NCBI GenBank assembly: GCA_038323575.1
Contig: JBBQHB010000001.1
Location: 1 to 64,000 of the forward strand
Length of the DNA stretch: 64,000 nt
Direction of reading: 5' to 3'
Origin: CAINVV01 sp038323575
Lineage (GTDB): Bacteria > Bacteroidota > Bacteroidia > Bacteroidales > Prolixibacteraceae
Positions within the stretch are counted from its first letter, which is position 1, and every line of letters begins with the position of its first letter. Shown here piece by piece: positions 9,645-18,053 of the stretch. The notes under the pieces are model-generated. The model saw nothing but the letters and a program-made list of their open reading frames with translations. It ran no database searches and was not told the origin of the DNA. Made by a program: the position numbers and the translations under genes.

Positions 9645-10787
9645 TCAATCAATAATTTCGCCAGCCCACAGTTTTTCGAGAAAAAATTTCCATGGCAGGA
9701 CAAGCACTTTTTCCATCTGACGGGGGAAAGGATCGTTAGAAATAAGGATCAGTTTATTAACCGTGTAATCCATTGCAAAATTCAACAATCCGTTTAAATG
9801 CCGCATATTGGCATTTTCCGTAGCTTTAACCTCAATAGCTACTTCATGGTCACCCAAAACGAAATCAACTTCAATCTGTGAGGCTGTTCTCCAATAACTT
9901 ATTGAATATTGAAGGTTTGAATAGTTGCAATGGGCAAAAATTTCCTGATAGATGAAATGTTCAAATGCTTTTCCAAAGGCTTCACTTCCCATTTCAATGT
10001 GATTCCGTTTTGAAAGATAATTGGCAATTCCCAGGTCGAAAAAATAAAATTTCGGTGAATGCATGACCCGGCGTTTTGGCCTCTTCTGAAAAGCCGGAAG
10101 AAATCGCCCTATTAGTGTATCCTCTAAAATTTGAAAATATTCACGGATGGTTGGAGAACTTACACCACAATCCGTTGCAATGTTTGTGAAATTTACCATT
10201 TCTCCATTTGAAAAAGCAGCATTCTCCAAAAAGAGAGAAAAAGATGCCATCTTTCTGATTTTTGCCTCTGCCATTATTTCATCCTTCAAATAACTGCCGA
10301 TGTAAGCTGAAATCAATTTTTGCGGATTTGCCGATAAATAGTGCCTGGGCAATAAGCCGCCGTTGATAGCCTTCATTAAATTAAAATCAGGAATCTCCTG
10401 GCTGATCAGCGGATACAACTCATACCTGAGTGCGCGACCGCCTAAAAGATTCGCCTCAGATCTCAGAATTTTCCGCGGGCTTGAACCACTTAAAATGAAG
10501 CGGGTCCCTTTGTTTTCAATCAACCAGTGCACTTCATTTAAAAGCTCCGGAACTCTCTGAACTTCGTCAATAATAACAGGCAATGAACTGCTATCAGCCA
10601 AAATGATTTCTCTCAACTGCGAAGGATTTCTTTTCAGTCGTTCAAATACATCTGACAGCAACAAATCAAAATATAGCGAATTGGGGAAAAGTTCTTTCAA
10701 CAAAGTACTCTTTCCAGTTTGTCTGGCTCCCCATATAAACAGACTCTCAACACCACTTCCTTCAAATATTTGCCTACGTATATACAT
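9645..10787 (-). CDS. AAA_14/DUF4143 ATPase
   Basis: A 380-residue protein of a very common but poorly understood prokaryotic family. Walker A is GARQTGKST (residues 20-28) and Walker B is PVIIDEVQ (about 70). A sensor-like LSGSSPRKI segment follows. The C-terminal DUF4143 part contains a winged-helix-like region and a PD-(D/E)xK-like core (EVDFVLGDHEVAIEVKA). Members are scattered single genes with unclear roles; some have been discussed as selfish or defence-related, but no role is shown here. It is a lone gene with its own repeats upstream. Confidence 0.85.
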   Translation of the reverse strand: MYIRRQIFEGSGVESLFIWGARQTGKSTLLKELFPNSLYFDLLLSDVFERLKRNPSQLREIILADSSSLPVIIDEVQRVPELLNEVHWLIENKGTRFILSGSSPRKILRSEANLLGGRALRYELYPLISQEIPDFNLMKAINGGLLPRHYLSANPQKLISAYIGSYLKDEIMAEAKIRKMASFSLFLENAAFSNGEMVNFTNIATDCGVSSPTIREYFQILEDTLIGRFLPAFQKRPKRRVMHSPKFYFFDLGIANYLSKRNHIEMGSEAFGKAFEHFIYQEIFAHCNYSNLQYSISYWRTASQIEVDFVLGDHEVAIEVKATENANMRHLNGLLNFAMDYTVNKLILISNDPFPRQMEKVLVLPWKFFLEKLWAGEIID

Positions 10788-10802
10788 ACAGATCTAATCA
10801 AT

Positions 10803-10847
10803 TACTTTAATATTACCTGCAAATTTAAAGTAATACTTTAATATTAC
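10803..10847. promoter_or_regulatory. repeated TACTTTAATATTAC boxes upstream of the ATPase gene
   Basis: Two exact 14-base copies (TACTTTAATATTAC) stand 31 bases apart. Between them a TAAAGTA-TACTTTA inverted pair is centred near 10834. A minus-strand TAAATTTG that fits the -7 consensus lies at 10820-10827, between the copies. No convincing -33 box was found. The layout suggests operator sites flanking the promoter of the ATPase gene. Confidence 0.4.
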
Positions 10848-10889
10848 ATGCATTTTTAAGGTAAAAATTAAATTTTTTACGGGATTTCC

Positions 10890-10921
10890 CTGTAGATACG
10901 CAATGCATTGCGTATCTACAG
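10890..10921. repeat. 32-base perfect palindrome overlapping a stop codon
   Basis: CTGTAGATACGCAATG is followed at once by its exact reverse complement. The right arm supplies the TAG stop codon and the last Leu codon of the HAD gene. No second copy was seen in this window. It looks like a dispersed REP-type repeat or a hairpin terminator without a U tract. Confidence 0.75.
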
Positions 10922-11638
10922 CATCCCCAACAACTCTTCCAAATGCGTAATGATCGTTGTGGAGGTCTTCGGTGAACTGTTGTTAACACCATCCGCGCCA
11001 GTTGGCAGTTTCTCCGGTAGGGGACAATAATAAACCTGATCCATTCCGAATTGCATGGCCCCGACTATATCGGCATCCCAGGAATCCCCAATCATAAGGC
11101 TTTTATTCTTTGGTGCATTCATCGATTTGACAGCATGCTCAAAGATTAAGCGATGAGGCTTCTGGGCGCCGACCTCTTCGGAGATAAAAAGTTTGTCGAA
11201 GTACTTCTTCAGTCCTGTCTGCAATAGTTTCTCCGCCTGAACTTCGCGGAATCCGTTGGTAATTACAGCCATCTTGTATTTATGGTGAAGGTAATCAAGA
11301 ACCACCTTAGCGCCCGGTACCAGCTTTAATTGTTTTGGCATTTCAATTAAATAGGCCTCGTTCAAACGATCGCCCATACCGGGCATTGGAGTATTGTTTA
11401 ATTCCAGTGATTCTTCGAAACGAAGTCCCCGCAAAACATTTTTGGTGATCTTGTTGTCTCGGTACAAATCCCAGAGCCGTTCATTCACCTGGTAATAAAC
11501 AGAAAAATAATGGTCATAGTCCCCGATTTTATCCAAAAGATTCAACTTCAGCAACGCTATATATAAGGCATCGTAGGAATTCGCATTGAAATCCCAAAGG
11601 GTGTTGTCGAGGTCGAAGAAGAGATGCGTGTATTTCAT
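10916..11638 (-). CDS. HAD-family hydrolase, YjjG-type pyrimidine nucleotidase
   Basis: A 240-residue haloacid-dehalogenase enzyme. Motif I is FFDLDNTLWDF (nucleophile Asp 9, acid/base Asp 11), motif II is VITNGF, motif III is the Lys in AQKPHRLIF, and motif IV is GDSWDADI. The cap insertion and total length match YjjG/YfnB-type nucleotidases that hydrolyse pyrimidine 5'-monophosphates, including damaged ones. A start 24 codons upstream is possible, but MKYTHLFFDLD places motif I at its usual distance. Its last codons lie in a palindromic repeat. Confidence 0.82.
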   Translation of the reverse strand: MKYTHLFFDLDNTLWDFNANSYDALYIALLKLNLLDKIGDYDHYFSVYYQVNERLWDLYRDNKITKNVLRGLRFEESLELNNTPMPGMGDRLNEAYLIEMPKQLKLVPGAKVVLDYLHHKYKMAVITNGFREVQAEKLLQTGLKKYFDKLFISEEVGAQKPHRLIFEHAVKSMNAPKNKSLMIGDSWDADIVGAMQFGMDQVYYCPLPEKLPTGADGVNNSSPKTSTTIITHLEELLGML

Positions 11639-11788
11639 GAATTTTCGATTTTGGAATGACGGAACTCCGGAGAAAGTACTATTCCTTAATTCAATCATGC
11701 ATTTATTCAAGTTTTACATTAATTCCGTTTCCTGAATGGTTCGCAATGAACCACATTTCCCTTTCCCAAGGGTGGAGCATTTTCGAAT

Positions 11789-11933
11789 AGATTCCTCACT
11801 GCGTTCGGAATGACAGCCACTCAATATCAGTATCTAAGGGGAGGAAAGGCGGCGGCTGCGCCGCCGCCTTTCCTCCCCTTAGAACCCCTGGCAAGCCTGT
11901 CATTCCGAATGCAGCGGAGCGGAATGAGGAATC
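11789..11933. repeat. nested palindromic element with a 49-base perfect inverted repeat
   Basis: The core at 11834-11882 has two perfect 23-base arms (CTAAGGGGAGGAAAGGCGGC and on) around a TGC loop. Outside it, an AGATTCCTCACTGCGTTCGG segment at 11789 is mirrored by GGAATGAGGAATCT ending at 11933, with an extra internal GCGGAGC repeat on the right. It has no coding capacity. The structure resembles a REP/MITE-like element inserted between the HAD gene and rsmI. It occupies most of the 320-base gap there. Confidence 0.75.
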
Positions 11934-11960
11934 TGTCTATAGTCCTATCTATCAACCAAA

Positions 11961-12704
11961 TTATCGCATCATATTAGGATGTCTGATATGTCCTTCGTCG
12001 ACACTATTAAGTCCTTCCTTGTCATGCTTTGAAGAAGGTTTTCCTTCAATTACTACAACGATTTCTCCTTTAACCGTTTTGGCCGAAAAATGTGCCAGCA
12101 CTTCGGCACAGGTACCCCTGAAATTCTCCTCGAACATCTTGCTGAGTTCACGGGAGACTGAAACCTGCCGGTCCGGGCCGAAATGGGCCACAAACTGTTC
12201 CAGCAATTTGACCAGCCTGAAGGGCGATTCGTAAAAAATCATCGTCCGGGTTTCCGGTTCGAGCTCGGTTAAACGCTTCTCCCTGCCCTTTTTCTGCGGA
12301 AGAAAACCTTCGAAACAAAATTTGTCGCTTGGAAATCCGGAATTGACCAAGGCAGGCACAAATGCCGTTGCCCCCGGCAAACATTCCACCTCTACCCCTT
12401 TTTCGAGACAGGTCCTTACCAGTAAAAAACCGGGGTCGGAAATGGAGGGAGTACCGGCATCCGAAATCAGGGCAATGGAATCACCCCCCAATATCTGACC
12501 GGCAATTCTTTCGACCATTTTGTGCTCGTTGAACTTATGGTGGGATGCAATTTTGGTAGTTATCTCATAATGCCTCAGGAGATGATAAGATGTACGTGTA
12601 TCTTCTGCCAGTATCAGGTCGACCTCTTTTAAAATTCTTACCGCCCGGAAGGTGATATCTTCGAGGTTACCGATCGGGGTGGGGACGAGGTAAAGTTTGC
12701 CCAT
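11961..12704 (-). CDS. rsmI: 16S rRNA (cytidine1402-2'-O)-methyltransferase RsmI
   Basis: A 247-residue SAM-dependent tetrapyrrole-methylase-fold enzyme that methylates the 2'-O of C1402 in the ribosomal P site. Family marks are YLVPTPIGNLEDITFRA at the N-terminus, ILAEDTRTS, and DAGTPSISDPG (the SAM loop). CLPGATAFVPALVNSGF and FEGFLPQKKGR follow. The start was set at MGKLYLVPTPIGN. The C-terminus carries about 20 residues beyond the usual fold (from SSKHDKEG). The gene begins 10 bases after the neighbouring hypothetical gene, so they are probably co-transcribed. Confidence 0.92.
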   Translation of the reverse strand: MGKLYLVPTPIGNLEDITFRAVRILKEVDLILAEDTRTSYHLLRHYEITTKIASHHKFNEHKMVERIAGQILGGDSIALISDAGTPSISDPGFLLVRTCLEKGVEVECLPGATAFVPALVNSGFPSDKFCFEGFLPQKKGREKRLTELEPETRTMIFYESPFRLVKLLEQFVAHFGPDRQVSVSRELSKMFEENFRGTCAEVLAHFSAKTVKGEIVVVIEGKPSSKHDKEGLNSVDEGHIRHPNMMR

Positions 12705-12714
12705 TGAACGAAAT

Positions 12715-13440
12715 TTAAATGGAGAACCTCCGTTTAACAAGCTGCACAAATTTCTCGGATGCTTCGCCTTTGTTCCATTTAAAATTTGCTTTCAGGTAGT
12801 CAACTGCATCCTTGATATCGGTCAGGCGGTCAATCGCCTCGACTGTTTCATCCAAACCGGATTTGTTATTATTGAAAAGTTCGCGCTGGAAAAGGTACCT
12901 GTCGTTCAGGCTGAGACCTTCTTTCAGGCTTCTTAAAGGCACTGTCTTGAAATGTTGGGTGTAATCTGACGGTTCCGTTGATTTCAGATCATCTTGCCCC
13001 CCGGATTTAAATGACTCGGGGACTTGGGGACTTGGGGACTCGGAGACTTGGGGACGGGGAGACTCGGAGACGGGAGGAGGGGATGACTGGAAGACCGGAG
13101 CAGTATAGGAGGGGACGACGGGAGGAGGGGACGACGGGAAGACGGGAGGAGGGGACGACGGGACGACGGGACGACGGGACGACGCGACGAAGGCAGAGGG
13201 AGATTCAACTGGCTCAGTTTGCCATCCCTGAGCCGGGGTTTGTTCAGTTTTGATGGCTCCTTCCTTTGTAGAAAGCTGATTCAACAGCATTTCAAATTCC
13301 CTTACCAGGATTTTCGACCTTGTGACGGCAAGCTCTGCCTCTTCCCTCGAAAGGGTTTCATCATTGATCATTCCGGTTGCCAGTTCATCAAGCAATATCA
13401 GTTCTTCTTTGATCACCTTCAACCATATTTTCTTATCCAT
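12715..13440 (-). CDS. unknown protein with a Ser/Pro-rich repeat linker
   Basis: A 241-residue protein. Residues 1-60 are helical (EELILLDELATGMINDE). Residues about 82-146 are a low-complexity Ser/Pro/Val tract (SSPPPVFPSSPPPVV, then SESPSPQVPES). The C-terminal 80 residues form a conserved-looking helical module (LNDRYLFQRELFNN, then AVDYLKANFKWNKG). No function was recognised; the C-terminal module resembles one seen in Bacteroidota hypothetical proteins. There is no signal peptide, so it should be cytoplasmic. The linker DNA is a G-rich simple repeat like the intergenic arrays elsewhere in the window. Confidence 0.75.
   Translation of the reverse strand: MDKKIWLKVIKEELILLDELATGMINDETLSREEAELAVTRSKILVREFEMLLNQLSTKEGAIKTEQTPAQGWQTEPVESPSAFVASSRRPVVPSSPPPVFPSSPPPVVPSYTAPVFQSSPPPVSESPRPQVSESPSPQVPESFKSGGQDDLKSTEPSDYTQHFKTVPLRSLKEGLSLNDRYLFQRELFNNNKSGLDETVEAIDRLTDIKDAVDYLKANFKWNKGEASEKFVQLVKRRFSI
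13010..13196. repeat. G-rich simple repeat expanded inside a coding sequence
   Basis: Degenerate tandem units such as GACTTGGGGACTCGGA and GACGACGGGAGGAGGG run for about 190 bases. They keep the minus-strand frame open and encode the Ser/Pro linker of the overlapping gene. The units resemble the intergenic array at 57811-57876. Confidence 0.85.
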
Positions 13441-13499
13441 CTCTGTTTAATTTTTGGTAAAAATACAAATTTAACCTCACCTCACACCGCAAAGTATGG

Positions 13500-13528
13500 T
13501 TGAAAGAAGCAGAAAAAAACTATTTTTG
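13500..13528 (+). promoter_or_regulatory. promoter for tdk, with almost no leader
   Basis: TTG and TATTTTTG are 18 bases apart. The -7 box ends only four bases before the tdk ATG, so the transcript would begin at or next to the start codon. Confidence 0.5.
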
Positions 13529-13532
13529 AACT

Positions 13533-14114
13533 ATGTTTATCGAGAGTAATTTAAATAACGGCCGCAAACGGGGATGGATTGAAGTCATCGTCGGATCAAT
13601 GTTTTCAGGGAAGACCGAGGAGCTGATCCGCCGGCTCAGACGTGCTGAAATAGCCAAACAGCGGGTCGAAATCTTCAAACCAACTGTCGATACACGCTAT
13701 TCCACCACAGAGGTGGTTTCCCACAATGAGAACTCGATCCGGTCGACAGCCATCGACAACTCCTCAACCATCTTATTGCTTTCCGGAAACATCGATGTAA
13801 TCGGGATAGATGAAGCCCAGTTCTTTGACGAAAACCTGGTTGAAGTTTGCAACAAGCTGTCCAACATGGGGATACGGGTCATTGTCGCGGGCCTGGATAT
13901 GGATTTCCGTGGTGCCCCTTTCGGCCCGATGCCGGGACTGATGGCCTGCGCCGAGTTTGTCACCAAGGTTCATGCCGTATGCATGCGGTGCGGCCACATT
14001 GCCCATTTCAGCCACAGGCTTTCCGATGCCGAAAAACTGGTAATGCTTGGTGAGAAGGATAGCTACGAACCCCTTTGCCGCGAATGCTTTCAGGTAATAC
14101 ACCAAAAAACATGA
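13533..14114 (+). CDS. tdk: thymidine kinase (type II, TK1-like)
   Basis: A 193-residue enzyme that phosphorylates thymidine to dTMP in nucleoside salvage. The P-loop is GSMFSGKT (residues 21-28), the catalytic Glu lies in GIDEAQFFDE, and the lasso/zinc domain uses CMRC and CREC. Length and domain order are normal for the bacterial tetrameric TK1 type. The N-terminus lines up with Bacteroides thymidine kinases, where a short stretch precedes the RGWIEVI strand, so the ATG at 13533 is favoured. Its stop codon overlaps the start of murF-alr (ATGA), so translation is probably coupled. Confidence 0.95.
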   Translation: MFIESNLNNGRKRGWIEVIVGSMFSGKTEELIRRLRRAEIAKQRVEIFKPTVDTRYSTTEVVSHNENSIRSTAIDNSSTILLLSGNIDVIGIDEAQFFDENLVEVCNKLSNMGIRVIVAGLDMDFRGAPFGPMPGLMACAEFVTKVHAVCMRCGHIAHFSHRLSDAEKLVMLGEKDSYEPLCRECFQVIHQKT

Positions 14115-16597
14115 TTACGTATACCCTTACCGAAATCTCCGCTATCATTCATGGCCGGCTGATTCAGTATGGAACCCAAACCGATCAGCCTATTCACTAC
14201 CTCTCCTTCGACAGCCGAACCATCCTTTCGGGCAAAGAGACCCTCTTTTTTGCCTTGAAAAACGAAAGGAACGACGGACACCATTATATTACTGATGCAC
14301 AAAACAAGGAGGTCACTGCTTTTGTAACTGAGCGGCTTCCTGAAAAGGAGAACGGATTTACTTCAGTTTCTTACCTGTTGGTGGAAAATACGCTGGCGGC
14401 ATTGCAGCAACTGGCAGCCCACCACCGCAAAAGGTTCAGCTATCCGGTTACGGCTATAACAGGGAGCAACGGTAAAACGCAGGTGAAAGAGTGGCTGGCC
14501 GAAATACTGGGAACGAAATATCATGTGGTAAGAAGTCCCCGAAGCTACAATTCGCAGATAGGCAATCCGCTCTCTGTCTGGCTGATGGACAACAGTTTCG
14601 ACCTCGCACTATTCGAAGCCGGCATATCCAAACCGGGCGAAATGGAGAAACTGGAGGCAATTCTGCATCCTGATCACGGAATTTTTACCCACCTGGGGAA
14701 TGCCCATCTTGAAAATTTCTCCTCCGCTGAGGAACTTGTCTCCGAGAAGATCAAGCTTTTTCTGAACTGCCGGCTGATCATCTATTGCCGGGACTTTGAT
14801 CCGGTTCACCGGGCGCTGTCCAATGCAGCCTTCACAAATAACCCAAGGTTCTTCCGCTGGTCGGCAAGCGAAAAATCGGATTTGCAGCTAATTTCAAAAG
14901 AAAGCAACGGGCAGTCGACGGTGATAAAAGCGATGTTCAGAGCGGAAATCATTTCGCTTCAGATACCATTTACCGACGGAGCCCACATCGAGAACGCAGT
15001 CCATTGCTGGGCATATCTGCTGGCTACAGGTTTTGAGCCGGGCAGTTTTGAGGAGCATTTTCTCCACCTCTCAACGGTTTCCATGCGGCTCGAAATCAAA
15101 AAAGGGACCAACGGATGTTCCATCATCGACGACAGTTACAATTCGGATACCGCCTCACTGATCAATGCCCTCGATTTTCTGGAGCAGCAAAACGATGCCC
15201 GCAAACTCAAAAGTACACTCATCCTCTCCGATATACTTCAGTCCGGGAAAAATTCCGAACTGCTCTACCGTGAAGTCTCGGAATACATCAGGCTGCGCAA
15301 TATCCGTTGCCTTGTTGGTATCGGGAAAGAGATCAGCCGCTACCGCGACCTGTTTAAAGTAGAGGAGTCGGCTTTCTTTCCGGATACTGAGTCGTTTCTT
15401 CTCCATTTCCGGGAATCGAACCACCGCAATGAGCTGATCCTGCTGAAAGGGGCCAGAAGCTTCAGGTTCGACAGGATCTCCTCGCTGCTGCAGGAGAAGA
15501 AACACCAGACCGTAATGGAAATCGACCTCGGCGCGATGGTCCACAACCTGAACCATTACCGCCGGCAGTTGAACCCTACCACAAAATTAATGGCGATGGT
15601 CAAAGCCTTCTCTTACGGAACCGGATCGGTCGAAGTGGCCAGGATCCTCCAGTTCCGCCGGGTCGACTATCTTGCCGTGGCGATTGCCGATGAAGGGATT
15701 GAATTGCGCAATGCCGGCATTGACCTGCCGATCGTGGTGATGAACCCCGAAGAGCACAGTTTCACCATGATGATTGAAAACAGGCTGGAGCCCAATATCT
15801 ACCGCTTCTCCTTGCTGCGCAGTTTCGATGAGGCTCTGCGGAAAAGCGCCGTAACCGATTTCCCTGTACACATCAAACTCGATACCGGCATGAAAAGGTT
15901 AGGTTTTGATTCTACCCGGGAGGTTGCCGAACTGACTGAATTTATCCGGGAAAGGAATACCCTTTATGTACGTTCGGTTTTCACCCATCTGGCGGTGAGT
16001 GAAGATTCATCCAGCGACAGTTTTACCCGACGCCAGTTTGCGCTCTTTCAGGAATTGAGCGGCATCATCACTTCCGGATTTGATTACAAAATCCTTCTCC
16101 ACATCCTTAACTCAGCAGGCATTGAGCGCTTCCCCGAAATGCAGCTCGACATGGTCAGATTGGGTATCGGGTTGTACGGAGCCAGCACCAACCAGCCGGA
16201 ACAACTTAAAAACGTCGCCACCCTGAAATCAACAATTTCCCAGATCAAAATTATTCTGCCCGGTGATACGGTTGGTTATGGCAGGAATTTTACGGCAGAA
16301 CACCTTACCAGGATAGCCGTTATCCCGATAGGGTACGCCGACGGGTACAGCAGAAGGCTCGGAAATGGCGTCGGGAGTGTACTGATCAATGGCCAGTCTG
16401 CCCCGATCGTCGGGACCGTATGCATGGATATGTGCATGGTTAATGTGACAGGCATTGATTGTCAGGAAGATGATTCCGTCATCCTGTTCGGCGAAGGCCA
16501 GTCCGTAAGCAAAGTTGCCGCCTGGATGGGAACCATCCCTTACGAGGTACTTACAACTGTCGGGCAAAGGGTGAAGCGGATCTACTTCGAAGAATAA
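14111..16597 (+). CDS. murF: bifunctional MurF ligase / alanine racemase
   Basis: An 828-residue fusion. The N-terminal half is a Mur ligase with P-loop GSNGKTQ, where MurF adds D-Ala-D-Ala to the UDP-MurNAc-tripeptide. The C-terminal half, from about residue 460, is a type III PLP alanine racemase. It has the PLP lysine in MAMVKAFSYGTGS and the catalytic-tyrosine region GYADGYSRRLGNG. The fusion is characteristic of Bacteroidota and joins D-Ala supply with its use. The Mur ligase P-loop lacks the usual double Thr (GKTQ), as is seen in these fusions. The ATG overlapping the tdk stop is the natural start. The last codons and the stop lie inside a GGATAAA-type array. Confidence 0.93.
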   Translation: MITYTLTEISAIIHGRLIQYGTQTDQPIHYLSFDSRTILSGKETLFFALKNERNDGHHYITDAQNKEVTAFVTERLPEKENGFTSVSYLLVENTLAALQQLAAHHRKRFSYPVTAITGSNGKTQVKEWLAEILGTKYHVVRSPRSYNSQIGNPLSVWLMDNSFDLALFEAGISKPGEMEKLEAILHPDHGIFTHLGNAHLENFSSAEELVSEKIKLFLNCRLIIYCRDFDPVHRALSNAAFTNNPRFFRWSASEKSDLQLISKESNGQSTVIKAMFRAEIISLQIPFTDGAHIENAVHCWAYLLATGFEPGSFEEHFLHLSTVSMRLEIKKGTNGCSIIDDSYNSDTASLINALDFLEQQNDARKLKSTLILSDILQSGKNSELLYREVSEYIRLRNIRCLVGIGKEISRYRDLFKVEESAFFPDTESFLLHFRESNHRNELILLKGARSFRFDRISSLLQEKKHQTVMEIDLGAMVHNLNHYRRQLNPTTKLMAMVKAFSYGTGSVEVARILQFRRVDYLAVAIADEGIELRNAGIDLPIVVMNPEEHSFTMMIENRLEPNIYRFSLLRSFDEALRKSAVTDFPVHIKLDTGMKRLGFDSTREVAELTEFIRERNTLYVRSVFTHLAVSEDSSSDSFTRRQFALFQELSGIITSGFDYKILLHILNSAGIERFPEMQLDMVRLGIGLYGASTNQPEQLKNVATLKSTISQIKIILPGDTVGYGRNFTAEHLTRIAVIPIGYADGYSRRLGNGVGSVLINGQSAPIVGTVCMDMCMVNVTGIDCQEDDSVILFGEGQSVSKVAAWMGTIPYEVLTTVGQRVKRIYFEE

Positions 16598-16667
16598 GGA
16601 ATAAGGATAAGGAATAAGGATAAAGGATAAAGGATAAAGGATAAAGGATAAAGGATAAAGGATAAAG
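16591..16667. repeat. GGATAAA tandem array beginning in the murF-alr stop codon
   Basis: About eleven units of GGATAAA or GGAATAA run in tandem, the first overlapping the final Glu codons and TAA of murF-alr. The array at 17191-17285 is its inverse, so the two bracket the four-helix-bundle gene. Confidence 0.9.
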
Positions 16668-16688
16668 TTGGGACTCCGGACATTTGAA

Positions 16689-17075
16689 TTATTGATGAAA
16701 TTTTCTTTGGGGAGATGTTTTGACATGTATGCTCCCGAATATGTTCATTAGTTCAAATGATTCTTTCTTAAGTTTGATCCAGTTTGCATTATTGCCAGTA
16801 ACAGCGATGGTTAATCTTATCCAATAATTTGACTCCCTGATTTCCTTTAAAACGATGGCAATTTTGTTTGAAAAATCAGCTCCCGAAACGGCTCCCTGGG
16901 CTTCCTCATAATTGGCACCGCAAGATGATGATGCCTTAAGTACCTGGTAACTTATCACATCGTACTCTTTCCCTTTTGGAAATAACCTTACCGAAAGAAT
17001 GGTATTTACGGAAAAGTTAAACAAACGCTTTTCAAGATCATTCCTGAATTCATGATCATCATAAAACTCGCCCAT
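16689..17075 (-). CDS. four-helix-bundle protein (23S rRNA intervening-sequence protein family)
   Basis: A 128-residue helical protein. The segments DLEKRLFNFSVNTI, YQVLKASSSCGANYEEAQGAVSGADF and NKIAIVLKEIRESNYWI match the S23/IVS-type four-helix bundle first found in rRNA intervening sequences. Most members, as here, are free-standing genes of unknown function, possibly nucleic-acid binding. There is no rRNA nearby. It lies between inverted GGATAAA arrays and upstream of no other gene, so it may move or be maintained with the repeats. The role is not established. Confidence 0.78.
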   Translation of the reverse strand: MGEFYDDHEFRNDLEKRLFNFSVNTILSVRLFPKGKEYDVISYQVLKASSSCGANYEEAQGAVSGADFSNKIAIVLKEIRESNYWIRLTIAVTGNNANWIKLKKESFELMNIFGSIHVKTSPQRKFHQ

Positions 17076-17183
17076 GGTTTTCTACGTAAGTTACAATAAA
17101 TTACCCGAAAAACCAATTTTTACGTCCATGAAGTGAATTGAAAAATTCAATTTTAGGCTAAATGTTCTCAATCTGCCTACCGA

Positions 17184-17285
17184 AAATGCCACTTTATCCT
17201 TTATCCTTTATCCCTTATCCTTCTTTTTCTCCTTTATCCTTTATCCTTTATCCTTTTCTTTCTCCTTTATCCTTTATCCTTTTCT
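17184..17285. repeat. TTATCCT array abutting the Crp/Fnr stop codon
   Basis: This array has the inverse orientation of the one at 16591. On the minus strand it starts directly after the regulator's TGA and reads AGAAAAGGATAAAGGAT. Its far end (17184-17214) shares 31 bases, inverted, with the end of the uvrA array at 33609-33639, including a non-repeat AAATGCCAC edge. Confidence 0.9.
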
Positions 17286-17984
17286 TCAGCCTTGTTTACT
17301 GATCTTTTCGAGCCTGGAGATATCCGTAATCTTGATTTTCCGTCCATCCATCGAAATGAGCTTTTCGCCGGCAAAAGTGGAGAGGGTTCGGATGGCATTG
17401 GAGGCCGTCATGTTGGAGAGGCTGGCAAGGTCTTCGCGGGAGAGGTAAACTTTTAAAGTCTGACTGTCATTTTCGAAACCGTATTTTTCCTTCAGGAACA
17501 AGATCGACTCGGCCAGTCTTCCGCGGATGTGTTTTTGTGTCAGACTGACGGTTCTGTGGTTGGAATGACCAAGTTCAAGGGCCAGATCTTTCAACAGTGC
17601 CAGCGAGAAATTGGTATTTTTCAATAAAACACGGTAAAGAATATCGGGAGGAACTGTCACAATCTCTGAATCTTCTATTGCAATGGCGGTTCCGTTATGG
17701 GGTTCTCCGGCAAGCAGAGAGCGGTAACTTATCAAACAATTTTCTGTAAACATCCTGATAATCTGTTCCCTGCCGCTGATTCCTTCTTTGATCATCTTCA
17801 CTTTCCCCACTTTGAGGTACTGCATGCCAGCCGGGACATCGCCTTCCATGAAAATATAATCATTTTTACGGTAACGGGAGACAGAACTGTTTGATTTCAG
17901 GATAGACATCTCTTCAGGAGTCAGCAAATTGAATATGCAGTTCTCCCCTTTGAATTGACTCTCAAAACCAAAATTATCGGACAT
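17286..17984 (-). CDS. Crp/Fnr-family transcriptional regulator
   Basis: A 232-residue regulator. An N-terminal cyclic-nucleotide-binding-like beta-roll spans about residues 20-130 (NDYIFMEGDVPAGMQYLKVGKV). A dimer helix follows, then a winged helix with the recognition region LSREDLASLSNMTASNAIR. No Cys cluster of the Fnr iron-sulphur type is present, so it probably senses a small ligand or redox state in another way. The start MSDNFGF is preferred to an upstream ATG because it agrees with the promoter at 18011. It is monocistronic; its targets are unknown. Confidence 0.88.
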   Translation of the reverse strand: MSDNFGFESQFKGENCIFNLLTPEEMSILKSNSSVSRYRKNDYIFMEGDVPAGMQYLKVGKVKMIKEGISGREQIIRMFTENCLISYRSLLAGEPHNGTAIAIEDSEIVTVPPDILYRVLLKNTNFSLALLKDLALELGHSNHRTVSLTQKHIRGRLAESILFLKEKYGFENDSQTLKVYLSREDLASLSNMTASNAIRTLSTFAGEKLISMDGRKIKITDISRLEKISKQG

Positions 17985-18010
17985 TGTTCGGAAAAAGTGT
18001 TTTACAACAT

Positions 18011-18042
18011 CAAAAATACTAAAATTAACCTGAAATAACAAT
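18011..18042 (-). promoter_or_regulatory. promoter for the Crp/Fnr gene
   Basis: On the minus strand ATTG and TATTTTTG are 20 bases apart. The predicted transcript starts about 20 bases before the ATG at 17984. Confidence 0.5.
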
Positions 18043-18053
18043 TATAACACACC

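Noticed and set aside
12984..13253. Arg/Pro/Ser-rich frames on both strands over the G-rich repeat
   Set aside because: The frame at 12715-13440 has non-repeat conserved-looking ends on both sides. The others consist only of repeat-derived residues.
16229..16726. Minus-strand frame of 165 codons starting in the four-helix-bundle region
   Set aside because: It runs through the GGATAAA array (repeated YPLSFIL units) and then opposite murF-alr. It is a shadow of the repeat and of a real gene.
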